A stretch of 12,478 nucleotides of DNA from JAWVZB01 sp033722375 (GCA_033722375.1 JAWVZB010000091.1:1-12478); one strand, 5' to 3'; shown: positions 1-8,353, numbered from the stretch's first letter. Translations and numbers: made by a program. The notes: generated by a model from the sequence alone, not told the origin.

Positions 1-1
1 G

Positions 2-91
2 GACCGGCATGCGCCATCCGGCGAACCCGGTCAAGCGGGCCCCGAGCGCTTCGTGGCGGTCGATCAGAGGCGAGGGGCGGAGGTCGTCTGA
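2..91 (+). CDS. Possible 3' end of an upstream gene (partial)
   Basis: Reading from base 2, one frame stays open for 29 codons and ends at a TGA (89-91). Third positions are mostly G or C, and the composition (Gly, Pro, Arg, Glu, then a GAEVV end) resembles a protein C-terminus. No family can be recognised from so short a piece. The other plus frames also stay open here, so coding is not proven. If real, it would lie about 145 bases ahead of the lipoyl-E3 gene and could be the previous gene on the same strand. Confidence 0.3.
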   Translation, partial: DRHAPSGEPGQAGPERFVAVDQRRGAEVV

Positions 92-187
92 CATCCGGAT
101 GCGGTCCTTCGACGCAAAGCACGCTAGCCGTGCCGTCGGGGGCCGGAGGGATGCGATGGGTCCGAACGGGCGTTGCACGACCTGGTG

Positions 188-193
188 TAGGTT
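188..193 (+). promoter_or_regulatory. Candidate -10 hexamer for the lipoyl-E3 operon
   Basis: Within the gene-free stretch 92-235 the hexamer TAGGTT lies 42 bases ahead of the GTG start of the E3 gene. It fits the TAGNNT -10 pattern seen ahead of four other genes in this window. No convincing -35 is found 16-18 bases upstream, so this is a weak call. The rest of 92-235 holds a 10-base palindrome (CATCCGGATG, 92-101) and nothing else recognisable. Confidence 0.25.
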
Positions 194-235
194 CGCAGAT
201 GCTCCGAAGACGTCGACAGGCCCCGGAGGTCGTGC

Positions 236-2116
236 GTGGCACAGGAAGAGGTCAAGCTCCCCCAGCTCGGTGAGTCCGTCACCGAGGGGATCGTCACCCA
301 GTGGCTCGTCGACGAGGGCGAGGAGGTCGAGACCGACCAACCACTCGTGGAGATATCGACCGACAAGGTCGACACCGAGATCCCCTCGCCCGTCAGCGGT
401 GTGCTCGTCGAACAGCGTGCCGCGATCGACGACACGATCGAGGTGGGCGATGTCATCGCGGTGGTCGACACCGAGGGTGAGGCGGCCGGAGCCGACGACA
501 GCGCGGACGAGGACGCAGGGGAGACGGGCGAAGACGCTGGCGAAGAAGACCAAGACGCTGCCGACACAGCGGACGAAGACACGGAGGACGCCGGCGAAGA
601 CGCCTCTGACCAAGCGGAGGACGCGGCCACCGAGGAGGAGCAGGCCGGGGACAGCGAGCAGCGCCCCGCCGCCGCAGACAAGCCCAGCGGTGGCGTGGAC
701 CGCGGGGACCACGAGTTCGACGTCGTGATCGTCGGGGCCGGCACCGGCGGGTACTCCACCGCGCTCCGGGCCGCGCAACTGGACCTCGACGTGGCGCTGA
801 TCGAGAAGGCCAAGGTCGGCGGCACGTGCCTGCACTGGGGCTGCATCCCCGCGAAGGCGATCCTCCAGACCGCCGAGGTCGCCGAGCACGCCCAGGACGC
901 GGCCGACTTCGGCGTCAAGGCCGACTACCAGGGCATCGAGGTCGCCGCGCTGAACGAGCACAAGTCCAACGTGGTCGACAAGATGTACAAGGGGCTCCAG
1001 AACGCCCTGAAGGGCCGTGGTGTCGAGACCATCCTGGGGACCGCCACGCTGACGGACGCACACACCGTCGAGGTCGATCTGGAGGACGGCGACAGTCGCA
1101 CCGTGACCGGCGCGGCGATCGTGATCGCGACCGGCTCGCAGCCCCGGGCGCTCCCGTTCGCCGAGTTCGACGGCGAGCGGATCATCAACTCCGACCACGC
1201 CCTCTACCTCGACGAGCTCCCCGAGTCCGCGATCATCCTCGGGTCCGGCGCGGTCGGCATGGAGTTCGCCACCGCCTGGAACGCCTTCGGGGTCGACACC
1301 GCGGTCGTCGAGCTGCTCGACCGGGTCCTGCCGCTCGAGGACAAGGACGTGTCCCGCCAGATGGAGCGTGCCTTCAAGCAGCGCGACATCGACGTGATGA
1401 CCGGCGTGAAGATGACCGGCGCCGAAGCGGGCGACGGCGGTGTGACCTGCACCGTCGAGACCGGAGACGGCGAGGAGCAGCTCGAGGCCGACGTGCTGCT
1501 GATCGCGGTCGGACGGGCACCCGTCACCGACGGACTCGGGCTCGACGAGGTCGGGGTCGACACCGACGACAACGGCTTCGTGGTGGTCGATGAGTACTGC
1601 CGCACGAGCGTGGACGGGATCTACGCCCTCGGTGACGTCATCGACACGCTCGGGCTGGCACACGCGTCGTTCGCCGAGGGGTTCCTCGTCGCGGACCAGC
1701 TCGGTGGCCTGGATGTCCTTCCGATCGACTACAAGGGCGTGCCGCGAGTGACCTACAGCCACCCCGAGGTCGGTTCGGTCGGCTACTCCGAGCAAGACGC
1801 CAAGGACGACGGTTTCGACGTCGTGATCGAGAAGTACCCCTTCCAGGCGCTGGCCCGGGCGTCGATGATGAACGCCTCCGGCATGGTCAAGATCGTCGCC
1901 GAGAAGGACGACGACGCCGAGGGCGGGGCGGGGCGCATCCTCGGCGTCCACATCGTCGGTCCGCGTGCCACCGACCTGATCGCCGAGGGCGAGCTCATCT
2001 ACAACTGGGAGGCGCTCGCCAGCGACGTCGCCCACTACATCCACGCCCACCCGACCCTGACCGAAGCGATCGGCGAGGCCCACCTCGCCCTGGCGGGGCG
2101 CGCACTGCACGGATAG
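236..2116 (+). CDS. lpdA: Dihydrolipoamide dehydrogenase (E3) with N-terminal lipoyl domain
   Basis: This FAD enzyme reoxidises dihydrolipoamide with NAD+ in the cytosolic 2-oxoacid dehydrogenase complexes. Of 626 residues, 1-78 form a lipoyl domain with the lipoylation lysine K44 in STDKVDT. Residues 80-157 are an Asp/Glu/Ala-rich linker. The E3 body follows: FAD-binding GAGTGG (167-172), redox disulfide C198/C203 in GGTCLHWGC, NAD-binding GSGAVGMEFA (336-345), a second FAD motif ALGDV, and the catalytic H605/E610 pair in HPTLTE of the dimerisation domain. It is about 150 residues longer than plain E3 because of the lipoyl domain and linker. The GTG start is preceded by GGAGG (225-229) at a 6-base spacing. 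It heads an operon with E2, lipB and lipA; the E2 start is 36 bases after its stop. Lipoyl-E3 fusions are known in some pyruvate dehydrogenase systems (Neisseria, Streptococcus pneumoniae). Which 2-oxoacid complex it serves cannot be told from sequence. Confidence 0.96.
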   Translation: MAQEEVKLPQLGESVTEGIVTQWLVDEGEEVETDQPLVEISTDKVDTEIPSPVSGVLVEQRAAIDDTIEVGDVIAVVDTEGEAAGADDSADEDAGETGEDAGEEDQDAADTADEDTEDAGEDASDQAEDAATEEEQAGDSEQRPAAADKPSGGVDRGDHEFDVVIVGAGTGGYSTALRAAQLDLDVALIEKAKVGGTCLHWGCIPAKAILQTAEVAEHAQDAADFGVKADYQGIEVAALNEHKSNVVDKMYKGLQNALKGRGVETILGTATLTDAHTVEVDLEDGDSRTVTGAAIVIATGSQPRALPFAEFDGERIINSDHALYLDELPESAIILGSGAVGMEFATAWNAFGVDTAVVELLDRVLPLEDKDVSRQMERAFKQRDIDVMTGVKMTGAEAGDGGVTCTVETGDGEEQLEADVLLIAVGRAPVTDGLGLDEVGVDTDDNGFVVVDEYCRTSVDGIYALGDVIDTLGLAHASFAEGFLVADQLGGLDVLPIDYKGVPRVTYSHPEVGSVGYSEQDAKDDGFDVVIEKYPFQALARASMMNASGMVKIVAEKDDDAEGGAGRILGVHIVGPRATDLIAEGELIYNWEALASDVAHYIHAHPTLTEAIGEAHLALAGRALHG

Positions 2117-2152
2117 ACCATACGAACACGAGCCACCGAGAGGAGCCGCGAC

Positions 2153-3613
2153 GTGGCCGAGGAAGTCACCCTCCCGCAATTGGGCGAGTCCGTCACCGAA
2201 GGGATCATCACCCAGTGGCTGGTCGAGGTCGGCGACACCGTCGAGACCGACCAGCCCATCGTGGAGATCTCGACCGACAAGGTCGACACCGAGATCCCCT
2301 CCCCCGTGGCGGGCACGGTCCAGGAGCTCAAGGCGGACGTCGATGACACGGTCGAGGTCGGCGAGGTCATCGCCATCATCGGCGACGGCGACGGCGACGC
2401 CGGCGGTGGCGCGGCGGAAGACGAGGAGGAGCCCGAGGACGTCGAGGCCACCGACGACGCTGCGGAGGAAGCCACCGAGGCAGCGGCCGAGGAGGCGGAA
2501 GCCCCCGAGGAGACCGAAGAAGCTGCGGAGGAGGAAGCCGACGCCTCCGGTGAGGCTGCCAGCGCTGACGCCGCCGACGACACGACGGGTGAGGCTGCGG
2601 CAGCCACCCCCGCCCAGCCATCAGGCGACGGCGAGGTCAGCGGTGACAAGGCCCTGACGTCACCGCTGGTCCGCAAGATGCTGCGCGAGGCCGGCCTCAG
2701 CACCTCGGACGTCGAGGGCACCGGCAAGGGCGGCCGCATCACGCGCGAGGACGCCGAGCGGGCCATCGCCGCCGGCGGTGAGCGCGCGCCCGATACCGAG
2801 GCTGGGGCCCCGGCTCCCACCTCCGCCCCGTCACCGCGCACGCAACGCGAGCGCCCCGAAGCGTCGCCACTCCAGGTGGACTTCGACGGTCAGCGCGAGC
2901 TCACGCAGGACCTCACCCGCGTCCGCAAGGCGATCGCGAACGCGATGCACGCCTCGCTACAGCAGACCGCGCAGCTCACCGCAGCGGTCGAGGTGGACGT
3001 CACCCGCATCATGCAGCTCCGTGCTGCGGTCAAGGAGGACTTCAAGGCCCACCACGGCGTCTCGCTCTCGCCGCTGCCGTTCTTCGCACGGGCGGCCTGC
3101 ATGACGATCCCCCGGCACCCGGCGATCAACGCCTCGATCGACATGGAGTCGGGCACCGCGACCTTCCACCGCTACATCAACCTCGGCCTGGCGGTGGACA
3201 CCGACCGGGGGCTCCTGGTCCCCAACATCAAGGACGCGCAGGATCTCAACATCCCCGGCCTTGCAAAGGAGATCGCGGACATCGCCGAGAAGACCCGCGG
3301 GAAGGGGCTCACCCCCGATGACATCCAGGGCGGCACGTTCACGATCACCAACACCGGCTCTCGCGGGACGCTGTTCGACACCCCGATCCTCAACCCGCCC
3401 GAGGTGGCGATCCTGGCCACGTGCGCGATCGAGAAGCGCGCGGTGGTCGTGCAGGACGAGCTCGGAGGCGATTCCCTCGCAGTCAGATCGATGATGTACC
3501 TGTGCATGACCTACGACCACCGGATGATCGACGGCGCCGACGCCGCCCGGTTCCTGCAGGACCTGAAGTGGGTCATCGAGACCCACGACTTCAGCTCGGA
3601 GGTGACCGTCTGA
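2153..3613 (+). CDS. sucB: Dihydrolipoamide acyltransferase (E2) of a 2-oxoacid dehydrogenase complex
   Basis: This is the core acyltransferase that moves the acyl group from lipoamide to CoA. Of 486 residues, 1-77 form one lipoyl domain (lysine K43 in STDKVDT). Residues 79-160 are an Asp/Glu/Ala-rich linker. A peripheral subunit-binding domain that docks E3 or E1 spans about 168-206 (SPLVRKMLREAG to TREDAERAI). A second, Pro/Ala-containing linker follows, and the catalytic domain covers about 240-486 with active-site H456 and D460 in DHRMIDG. Related actinobacterial E2s often carry more than one lipoyl domain; here there is one, with another on E3. The GTG start follows AGGAG (2141-2145) at 7 bases. 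Overall it resembles the actinobacterial SucB/DlaT type, which serves pyruvate and/or 2-oxoglutarate. The family assignment is secure, but the substrate (succinyl or acetyl) is inferred, so the symbol is tentative. Confidence 0.95.
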   Translation: MAEEVTLPQLGESVTEGIITQWLVEVGDTVETDQPIVEISTDKVDTEIPSPVAGTVQELKADVDDTVEVGEVIAIIGDGDGDAGGGAAEDEEEPEDVEATDDAAEEATEAAAEEAEAPEETEEAAEEEADASGEAASADAADDTTGEAAAATPAQPSGDGEVSGDKALTSPLVRKMLREAGLSTSDVEGTGKGGRITREDAERAIAAGGERAPDTEAGAPAPTSAPSPRTQRERPEASPLQVDFDGQRELTQDLTRVRKAIANAMHASLQQTAQLTAAVEVDVTRIMQLRAAVKEDFKAHHGVSLSPLPFFARAACMTIPRHPAINASIDMESGTATFHRYINLGLAVDTDRGLLVPNIKDAQDLNIPGLAKEIADIAEKTRGKGLTPDDIQGGTFTITNTGSRGTLFDTPILNPPEVAILATCAIEKRAVVVQDELGGDSLAVRSMMYLCMTYDHRMIDGADAARFLQDLKWVIETHDFSSEVTV

Positions 3614-3614
3614 C

Positions 3615-4337
3615 GTGACCGACTTCACGACCCTCCGGGCGGAGCGGGACGCCCCGCTCACGGTCGTGCGGGCCGGGACGGTCCCCTACGGCACGGCGTG
3701 GGCGTGGCAGCGGGATCTGGTTGCGCGACGCGCCGACGACGAGATCGGTGATGTCCTCCTGCTGCTCGAACACCCGGCCGTCTACACGGCAGGCCGCCGG
3801 GCAGAGGACGCCAACCTGTTGTTCGACGCTGCCGAGCGAGCGCGACGCGGCATCGAGCTGTTCCGCGTCGATCGGGGCGGTGACTTCACCTACCACGGTC
3901 CCGGACAACTGGTCGGGTACCCGATCCTGCGCCTCGACGGCCCGCGGGTGGTGGACCACGTCCGGGCACTCGAGCAGGTGGGGATCGAGGTCGCCGCCGG
4001 CTACGGGATCGAGGCGGGGCGCGTCGAGGGGATGAGCGGGGTCTGGGTCGGCAGCGAGAAGCTGATGGCCATCGGCGTGCGGGTGTCGTCGGGGTACGTG
4101 ACCCAGCACGGCATGGCGTTCAACGTGGCCCCGGACATGAGCCACTTCTCGGGCATCGTGCCCTGCGGGATCACCGAGAAGGGGGTCTGCTCACTCGCTT
4201 CGCTGGGCGTGGACGCTTCGGTGGACGAGGTCGCGGGGCGGTACGTCGAGGCGTTCATCGCGTCCTACGGCGGTACCGTCGAACAGGCGTCCCCCGCCGG
4301 GCTCGGCCTGGCGCTCGACGCGCCCGCGACCGCGTGA
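3615..4337 (+). CDS. lipB: Octanoyl-[ACP]:protein N-octanoyltransferase LipB
   Basis: LipB transfers octanoate from acyl carrier protein to the lysine of lipoyl domains, the first step of endogenous lipoate assembly in the cytosol. The 240 residues show the family signatures in order: EHPAVYTAGRR (52-62), RGGDFTYHGPGQLVGYPIL (87-105), GSEKLMAIGVR with catalytic K149, HGMAFNV (165-171) and GIVPCGI with catalytic C184. The length is normal. The GTG start is one base after the E2 stop. A full Shine-Dalgarno match, GGAGGTGA (3598-3605), lies inside the end of the E2 gene 9 bases ahead, so translation is probably coupled. Its likely targets include K44 of the E3 and K43 of the E2 encoded just upstream. 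Identification is firm. Confidence 0.97.
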   Translation: MTDFTTLRAERDAPLTVVRAGTVPYGTAWAWQRDLVARRADDEIGDVLLLLEHPAVYTAGRRAEDANLLFDAAERARRGIELFRVDRGGDFTYHGPGQLVGYPILRLDGPRVVDHVRALEQVGIEVAAGYGIEAGRVEGMSGVWVGSEKLMAIGVRVSSGYVTQHGMAFNVAPDMSHFSGIVPCGITEKGVCSLASLGVDASVDEVAGRYVEAFIASYGGTVEQASPAGLGLALDAPATA

Positions 4338-4344
4338 GATCCCC

Positions 4345-5349
4345 GTGAAGCAGCCCGTCATCCCCGAAGGCAAGCGACTCCTCGACGTCGTCGGCCGCGA
4401 GAAGGTCCAACGCGCCGGCGTGGTTCGCAAGACGATCGACACGTCCCTGGCCGACGGCAGGAAGCCCGAGTGGCTGAAGGTCAAGGCCTCCTACGGCGAC
4501 AACTTCAAGGACCTCACGCGCCTGATGGACGGTCTAGAGCTCAACACCGTGTGTCAGCAGGCCGCGTGCCCCAACATCTACGAGTGCTGGGAGATGCGCG
4601 AGGCGACGTTTTTGATCGGCGGGGACGACTGCACCCGCCGCTGCGGGTTCTGCCAGATCAAGACCGGCAAGCCGGACGGCTACGACCGTGACGAGCCACG
4701 CCGGGTCGCCGAGGCGGTCGAACATCTCGGTCTGCGGTTCGCGGTCGTCACGATGGTGGCCCGCGACGACCTCGACGACGGCGGGGCGTGGTTGGTCGCC
4801 GAGACGATCCGCCAGATCCGCGATCGGTGTCCCGGCGTCGGCGTGGAGGTGCTGCCGAGCGACTTCGGCTACAGCCAGGACCGCGCTGGCGGACTCGCGG
4901 CCATGGATCAGGTGGTGGAGGCAGAGCCGGACGTGTTCGCGTTCAACCTCGAGACCTGCCGACGGCTGTTCCCGACCATCCGCCCCGCTTTCGACTACGA
5001 CGCCGGGCTCGAGTTCCTCGCCGAAGCCCGGGCGAGGTTCCCGCGGACGACCGCGATCAAGTCGAACATCATCGCCGGGATGGGCGAGACGAACGAGGAG
5101 ATCCTCGAGGTGATGGCGGACCTCAAGGACGCGGGGGTGCAGACGCTGACGATCGGCCAGTACCTCCAGCCGTCGGCCCAGCACCTGCACCTCGACCGCT
5201 ACGTGACACCGGAGGAGTTCGACCGGTTCCGTCGCTACGGAGAGGACGAGCTCGGGTTCGACCACGTCGAGTCCGGACCGATGGTGCGCTCGAGCTACCA
5301 CGCCGGGCAGCAGGCGATGGACGCCGACGCGTGGAGCCCGGCCGGCTGA
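4345..5349 (+). CDS. lipA: Lipoyl synthase LipA (radical SAM)
   Basis: LipA inserts two sulfurs into the protein-bound octanoyl group, completing lipoate. In 334 residues the auxiliary [4Fe-4S] cluster cysteines are C70, C75 and C81 (CX4CX5C). The radical-SAM cluster cysteines are C96, C100 and C103 (CX3CX2C), and the C-terminal RSSY motif (315-318) supplies the serine ligand of the auxiliary cluster. GMGETNEE and GQYLQPS are also present. The central part departs from the usual pattern: LPSDFGY stands where LIPDF is common, and FNLETC (200-205) where HNLET is common. The start is a GTG 7 bases after the lipB stop with only a weak upstream purine stretch, so coupling to lipB is likely. The gene ends 6 bases from the convergent acidic-protein gene. 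The function is secure; the effect of the changed residues is unknown. Confidence 0.96.
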   Translation: MKQPVIPEGKRLLDVVGREKVQRAGVVRKTIDTSLADGRKPEWLKVKASYGDNFKDLTRLMDGLELNTVCQQAACPNIYECWEMREATFLIGGDDCTRRCGFCQIKTGKPDGYDRDEPRRVAEAVEHLGLRFAVVTMVARDDLDDGGAWLVAETIRQIRDRCPGVGVEVLPSDFGYSQDRAGGLAAMDQVVEAEPDVFAFNLETCRRLFPTIRPAFDYDAGLEFLAEARARFPRTTAIKSNIIAGMGETNEEILEVMADLKDAGVQTLTIGQYLQPSAQHLHLDRYVTPEEFDRFRRYGEDELGFDHVESGPMVRSSYHAGQQAMDADAWSPAG

Positions 5350-5372
5350 CGACCGTCAGTCGTCGTCCCGGC
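5341..5372. terminator. Possible bidirectional terminator between convergent genes
   Basis: GCCGG (5341-5345) pairs with CCGGC (5368-5372), and inside it GACGAC (5348-5353) pairs with GTCGTC (5359-5364) around a 5-base loop CGTCA. The structure spans the stop codons of lipA (+) and of the acidic-protein gene (-). It is near-symmetric, so it could act on both strands. There is no T-run, so intrinsic termination is uncertain. Confidence 0.4.
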
Positions 5373-5598
5373 GCTCGGGCTCGGCGCTGCGTCCGTGACG
5401 GCGCCCCGGGCGCCAGGCGATCGGACGCGTGGTCAGGTCGTCGTCCTTCGGCGTGTCCCCGACGTCGGGGTCGGGATCAGTGCCGTCCTTGCCCGACACC
5501 TCGTCGTCCTCGTGGGACGAACTCGAGGCGACCTCTTCGACCTCATCGTGTTCGACCTCGTCCTGTTCGACCGACTCGTTCTCGTCCTGCTCAGCCAC
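5356..5598 (-). CDS. Small, highly acidic protein coupled to the MscS channel gene
   Basis: No family is recognised. The 80-residue product begins MAEQDENESVEQDEVEHDEV. Residues 1-54 are dominated by Glu and Asp with a short Ser run (25-28). The tail (about 57-77) is Arg-rich (TTRPIAWRPGRRHGR) and ends in DDD. It has no Cys, membrane segment or signal peptide and looks disordered and cytosolic. The GTG start overlaps the stop of the upstream channel gene by 8 bases (5591-5598). AAGGAG (5605-5610) lies exactly 6 bases ahead, one of the best ribosome sites in the window, which is the main reason to call it real. It lies in the +1 frame relative to the channel, and that frame is open far upstream, so a frameshifted acidic channel tail is an alternative. 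By position it may work with, or be dosed with, the channel. That is inference. Confidence 0.6.
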   Translation of the reverse strand: MAEQDENESVEQDEVEHDEVEEVASSSSHEDDEVSGKDGTDPDPDVGDTPKDDDLTTRPIAWRPGRRHGRSAEPERRDDD

Positions 5599-6631
5599 CG
5601 AGCGCTCCTTGCGGTGTGTCGTCTCCTTCGGAACGCACCCAGATGGTGCGCTGTGGGAAGGGGATCTCGATCCCCGCCTGGTCCAGAGCGATCTTGATGC
5701 GCCGACGCAACTCGCGCATGAGCTTGTACTGGTCACCCGGGGTGGTCTTGATGACCAGACGGATGTCGATGCCGTCGACGCCGAGCGCCTCGACGCCCCA
5801 CATCTCGGGCTCCTCGAGGAACCGGTCGCGGTACTCCTCCTCGGCGAACATCTCATCGGCGACCGACTTGATGACCTCGCCCGCGTGGTCCACGTCCGTG
5901 CCGTACGCCACCGAGATGTCGAGCAGGGCCCGGGCCCACTGCTGGCTGCGGTTGCCGACGCGGAGGATCTCGCCGTTGGGGACGTGCCACAGCGTCCCGT
6001 CGACCGACCGGACCCGCGTCGTGCGCAGCCCGACGCCTTCGACCACACCGACGGCCTCGCCGACGTCGACGATGTCGCCCACCCCGTACTGGTCCTCGAT
6101 CAGCATGAAGACACCGGACAGGAAGTCCTTGACGAGGCTCTGCGCCCCGAACCCGAGGGCGACACCGACGATCCCGGCGCTGGCGATGATCGGTCCGAGC
6201 GGCAGCCCGAAGGCACCGAGGATCATGAAGATCGCGATGGTCCAGATGACCCCCGAGCTGATGCTGCGGCCGAGCGCCCCGAGCGCGTCCGCGCGGCGCT
6301 CTCGGCGGGGCGTGTAGGGCTTCTCGCCTTCGTGGAGCTCGGCGAACCGCACCCGCTTCTTGATGATCCCGAGCCGGTGATGGGTCTCGGGGTCCTTGGC
6401 CTCCTCGACCATCTTGGCGATGCTGCGGCGGACGAGCCGCGACGCGATCCAGGCGAGCACCACGATAAGGAGGGACTCGAAGACGGGCTCGACGATGTTC
6501 GCCCCGAGCGTTTCGAGCCACTCCCACCCGGTGGCGTCTACGAGCCACTCGGTGAGCGGCCCGGCCTCCTGGGCCTGTCGGCTGATGGAGCCCGCCGGGT
6601 CGGTCTGCAGCGCGTGAAGGGATTCGGTCAT
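5591..6631 (-). CDS. MscS-family small-conductance mechanosensitive ion channel
   Basis: This is an inner-membrane channel of the type that opens under tension to release solutes during osmotic downshock. Of 346 residues, about 1-45 are a soluble N-terminal segment. Membrane helices follow at about 46-67 and 124-143, then the pore-lining helix with its Gly/Ala pattern (147-163, ASAGIVGVALGFGAQ). The MscS beta domain comes next (DQYGVGDIVDVG, 180-191, through WHVPNGEI, 215-222), and then the alpha/beta C-terminal domain to about 330. A charged loop (about 70-115, many Arg/Lys/Glu) lies between the first two helices. The length is typical of short MscS proteins. The ATG has only a weak ribosome site. 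The gene is divergent from glnA across 268 bases, with a TAGCCT hexamer 35 bases ahead of the start. Its stop overlaps the acidic small gene. The family call is firm; ion selectivity is not predictable. Confidence 0.92.
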   Translation of the reverse strand: MTESLHALQTDPAGSISRQAQEAGPLTEWLVDATGWEWLETLGANIVEPVFESLLIVVLAWIASRLVRRSIAKMVEEAKDPETHHRLGIIKKRVRFAELHEGEKPYTPRRERRADALGALGRSISSGVIWTIAIFMILGAFGLPLGPIIASAGIVGVALGFGAQSLVKDFLSGVFMLIEDQYGVGDIVDVGEAVGVVEGVGLRTTRVRSVDGTLWHVPNGEILRVGNRSQQWARALLDISVAYGTDVDHAGEVIKSVADEMFAEEEYRDRFLEEPEMWGVEALGVDGIDIRLVIKTTPGDQYKLMRELRRRIKIALDQAGIEIPFPQRTIWVRSEGDDTPQGALGG

Positions 6632-6666
6632 CGTGGGATCTCTGCGAGGTGAGTCGTCGGGTGTCG

Positions 6667-6672
6667 AGGCTA
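6667..6672 (-). promoter_or_regulatory. Candidate -10 hexamer of the channel gene
   Basis: On the minus strand TAGCCT lies 35 bases ahead of the channel ATG. The identical hexamer precedes glnA and the thioesterase gene at 25-27 bases. No good -35 is visible 16-18 bases further out. The GTAAC-type repeats at 6708-6734 begin 35 bases upstream of it, where an activator could sit. Confidence 0.35.
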
Positions 6673-6707
6673 GGCGACCGCTGAGCGACGTACGTCACCC
6701 GCGGGTC

Positions 6708-6734
6708 GTAACAGGGCTGTAACAGTCGTGACAC
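6708..6734 (+). promoter_or_regulatory. Three 11-bp-spaced GTAAC-type half-sites (GlnR/PhoP-like operator)
   Basis: GTAAC (6708-6712), GTAAC (6719-6723) and GACAC (6730-6734) are separated by exactly 6 bases each, giving an 11-bp period. This matches the known actinobacterial GlnR pattern gTnAC-N6-GaAAC, and more broadly the direct-repeat sites of OmpR-family regulators (GlnR, PhoP, MtrA). It lies in the divergent control region between the channel gene and glnA, a classic GlnR target. It ends 21 bases before a TAGCGT hexamer (6756-6761), a suitable place for activation of glnA. Presence of GlnR in this organism is not shown by the window. Confidence 0.5.
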
Positions 6735-6843
6735 GCCGGAGGAACGCCGCCTCCGTAGCGTCCTTGTCCGACGGGGCGTCGTCCCGAGCCCAACCGCGGT
6801 CCGTACCGCGGGCCGTGTCGGCGCACGGCGCCCCGCCTGCCGA

Positions 6844-6872
6844 CTGACCGCCAACCGCGCCGGGTCTAGCCT
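6844..6872 (+). promoter_or_regulatory. Candidate glnA promoter
   Basis: CTGACC (6844-6849) and TAGCCT (6867-6872) are separated by 17 bases and match the actinobacterial TTGACN-N17-TAGNNT pattern. The hexamer ends 27 bases before the TTG start, leaving a leader of roughly 20 bases with the ribosome site inside it. A second -10-like hexamer, TAGCGT (6756-6761), without a good -35, may be an activator-dependent second promoter. Confidence 0.5.
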
Positions 6873-6899
6873 GGCGCCGACCAACGAAGGAGAGCGACG

Positions 6900-8333
<1,434 letters not shown>

Positions 8334-8353
8334 TCCGACCCCTCAGAACCAGC

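Noticed and set aside
92..101. Perfect 10-base palindrome CATCCGGATG before the first operon
   Set aside because: Short, no loop, no T-run, and not placed against a convincing promoter; could be chance.
124..918. Ser/Ala-rich minus-strand frame over the start of lipoyl-E3
   Set aside because: Low complexity comes from reading the Asp/Glu/Ala linker backwards; no motif or start signal.
2376..2657. Arg/Pro-rich frames and apparent repeats over the E2 linker
   Set aside because: They reflect low-complexity GAG/GCC/GAC codons of the acidic linker, not a tandem repeat with a fixed unit or a gene.
4788..6317. Open 509-codon plus-strand frame across lipA and the channel gene
   Set aside because: It is Arg/Pro-rich shadow sequence over two confident genes in other frames and strands, with no domain.
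5429..6652. Open 407-codon plus-strand frame antisense to the channel gene
   Set aside because: It is the complement of a clear MscS protein, and its Asp/Pro-rich composition is what reverse reading of such a gene gives.
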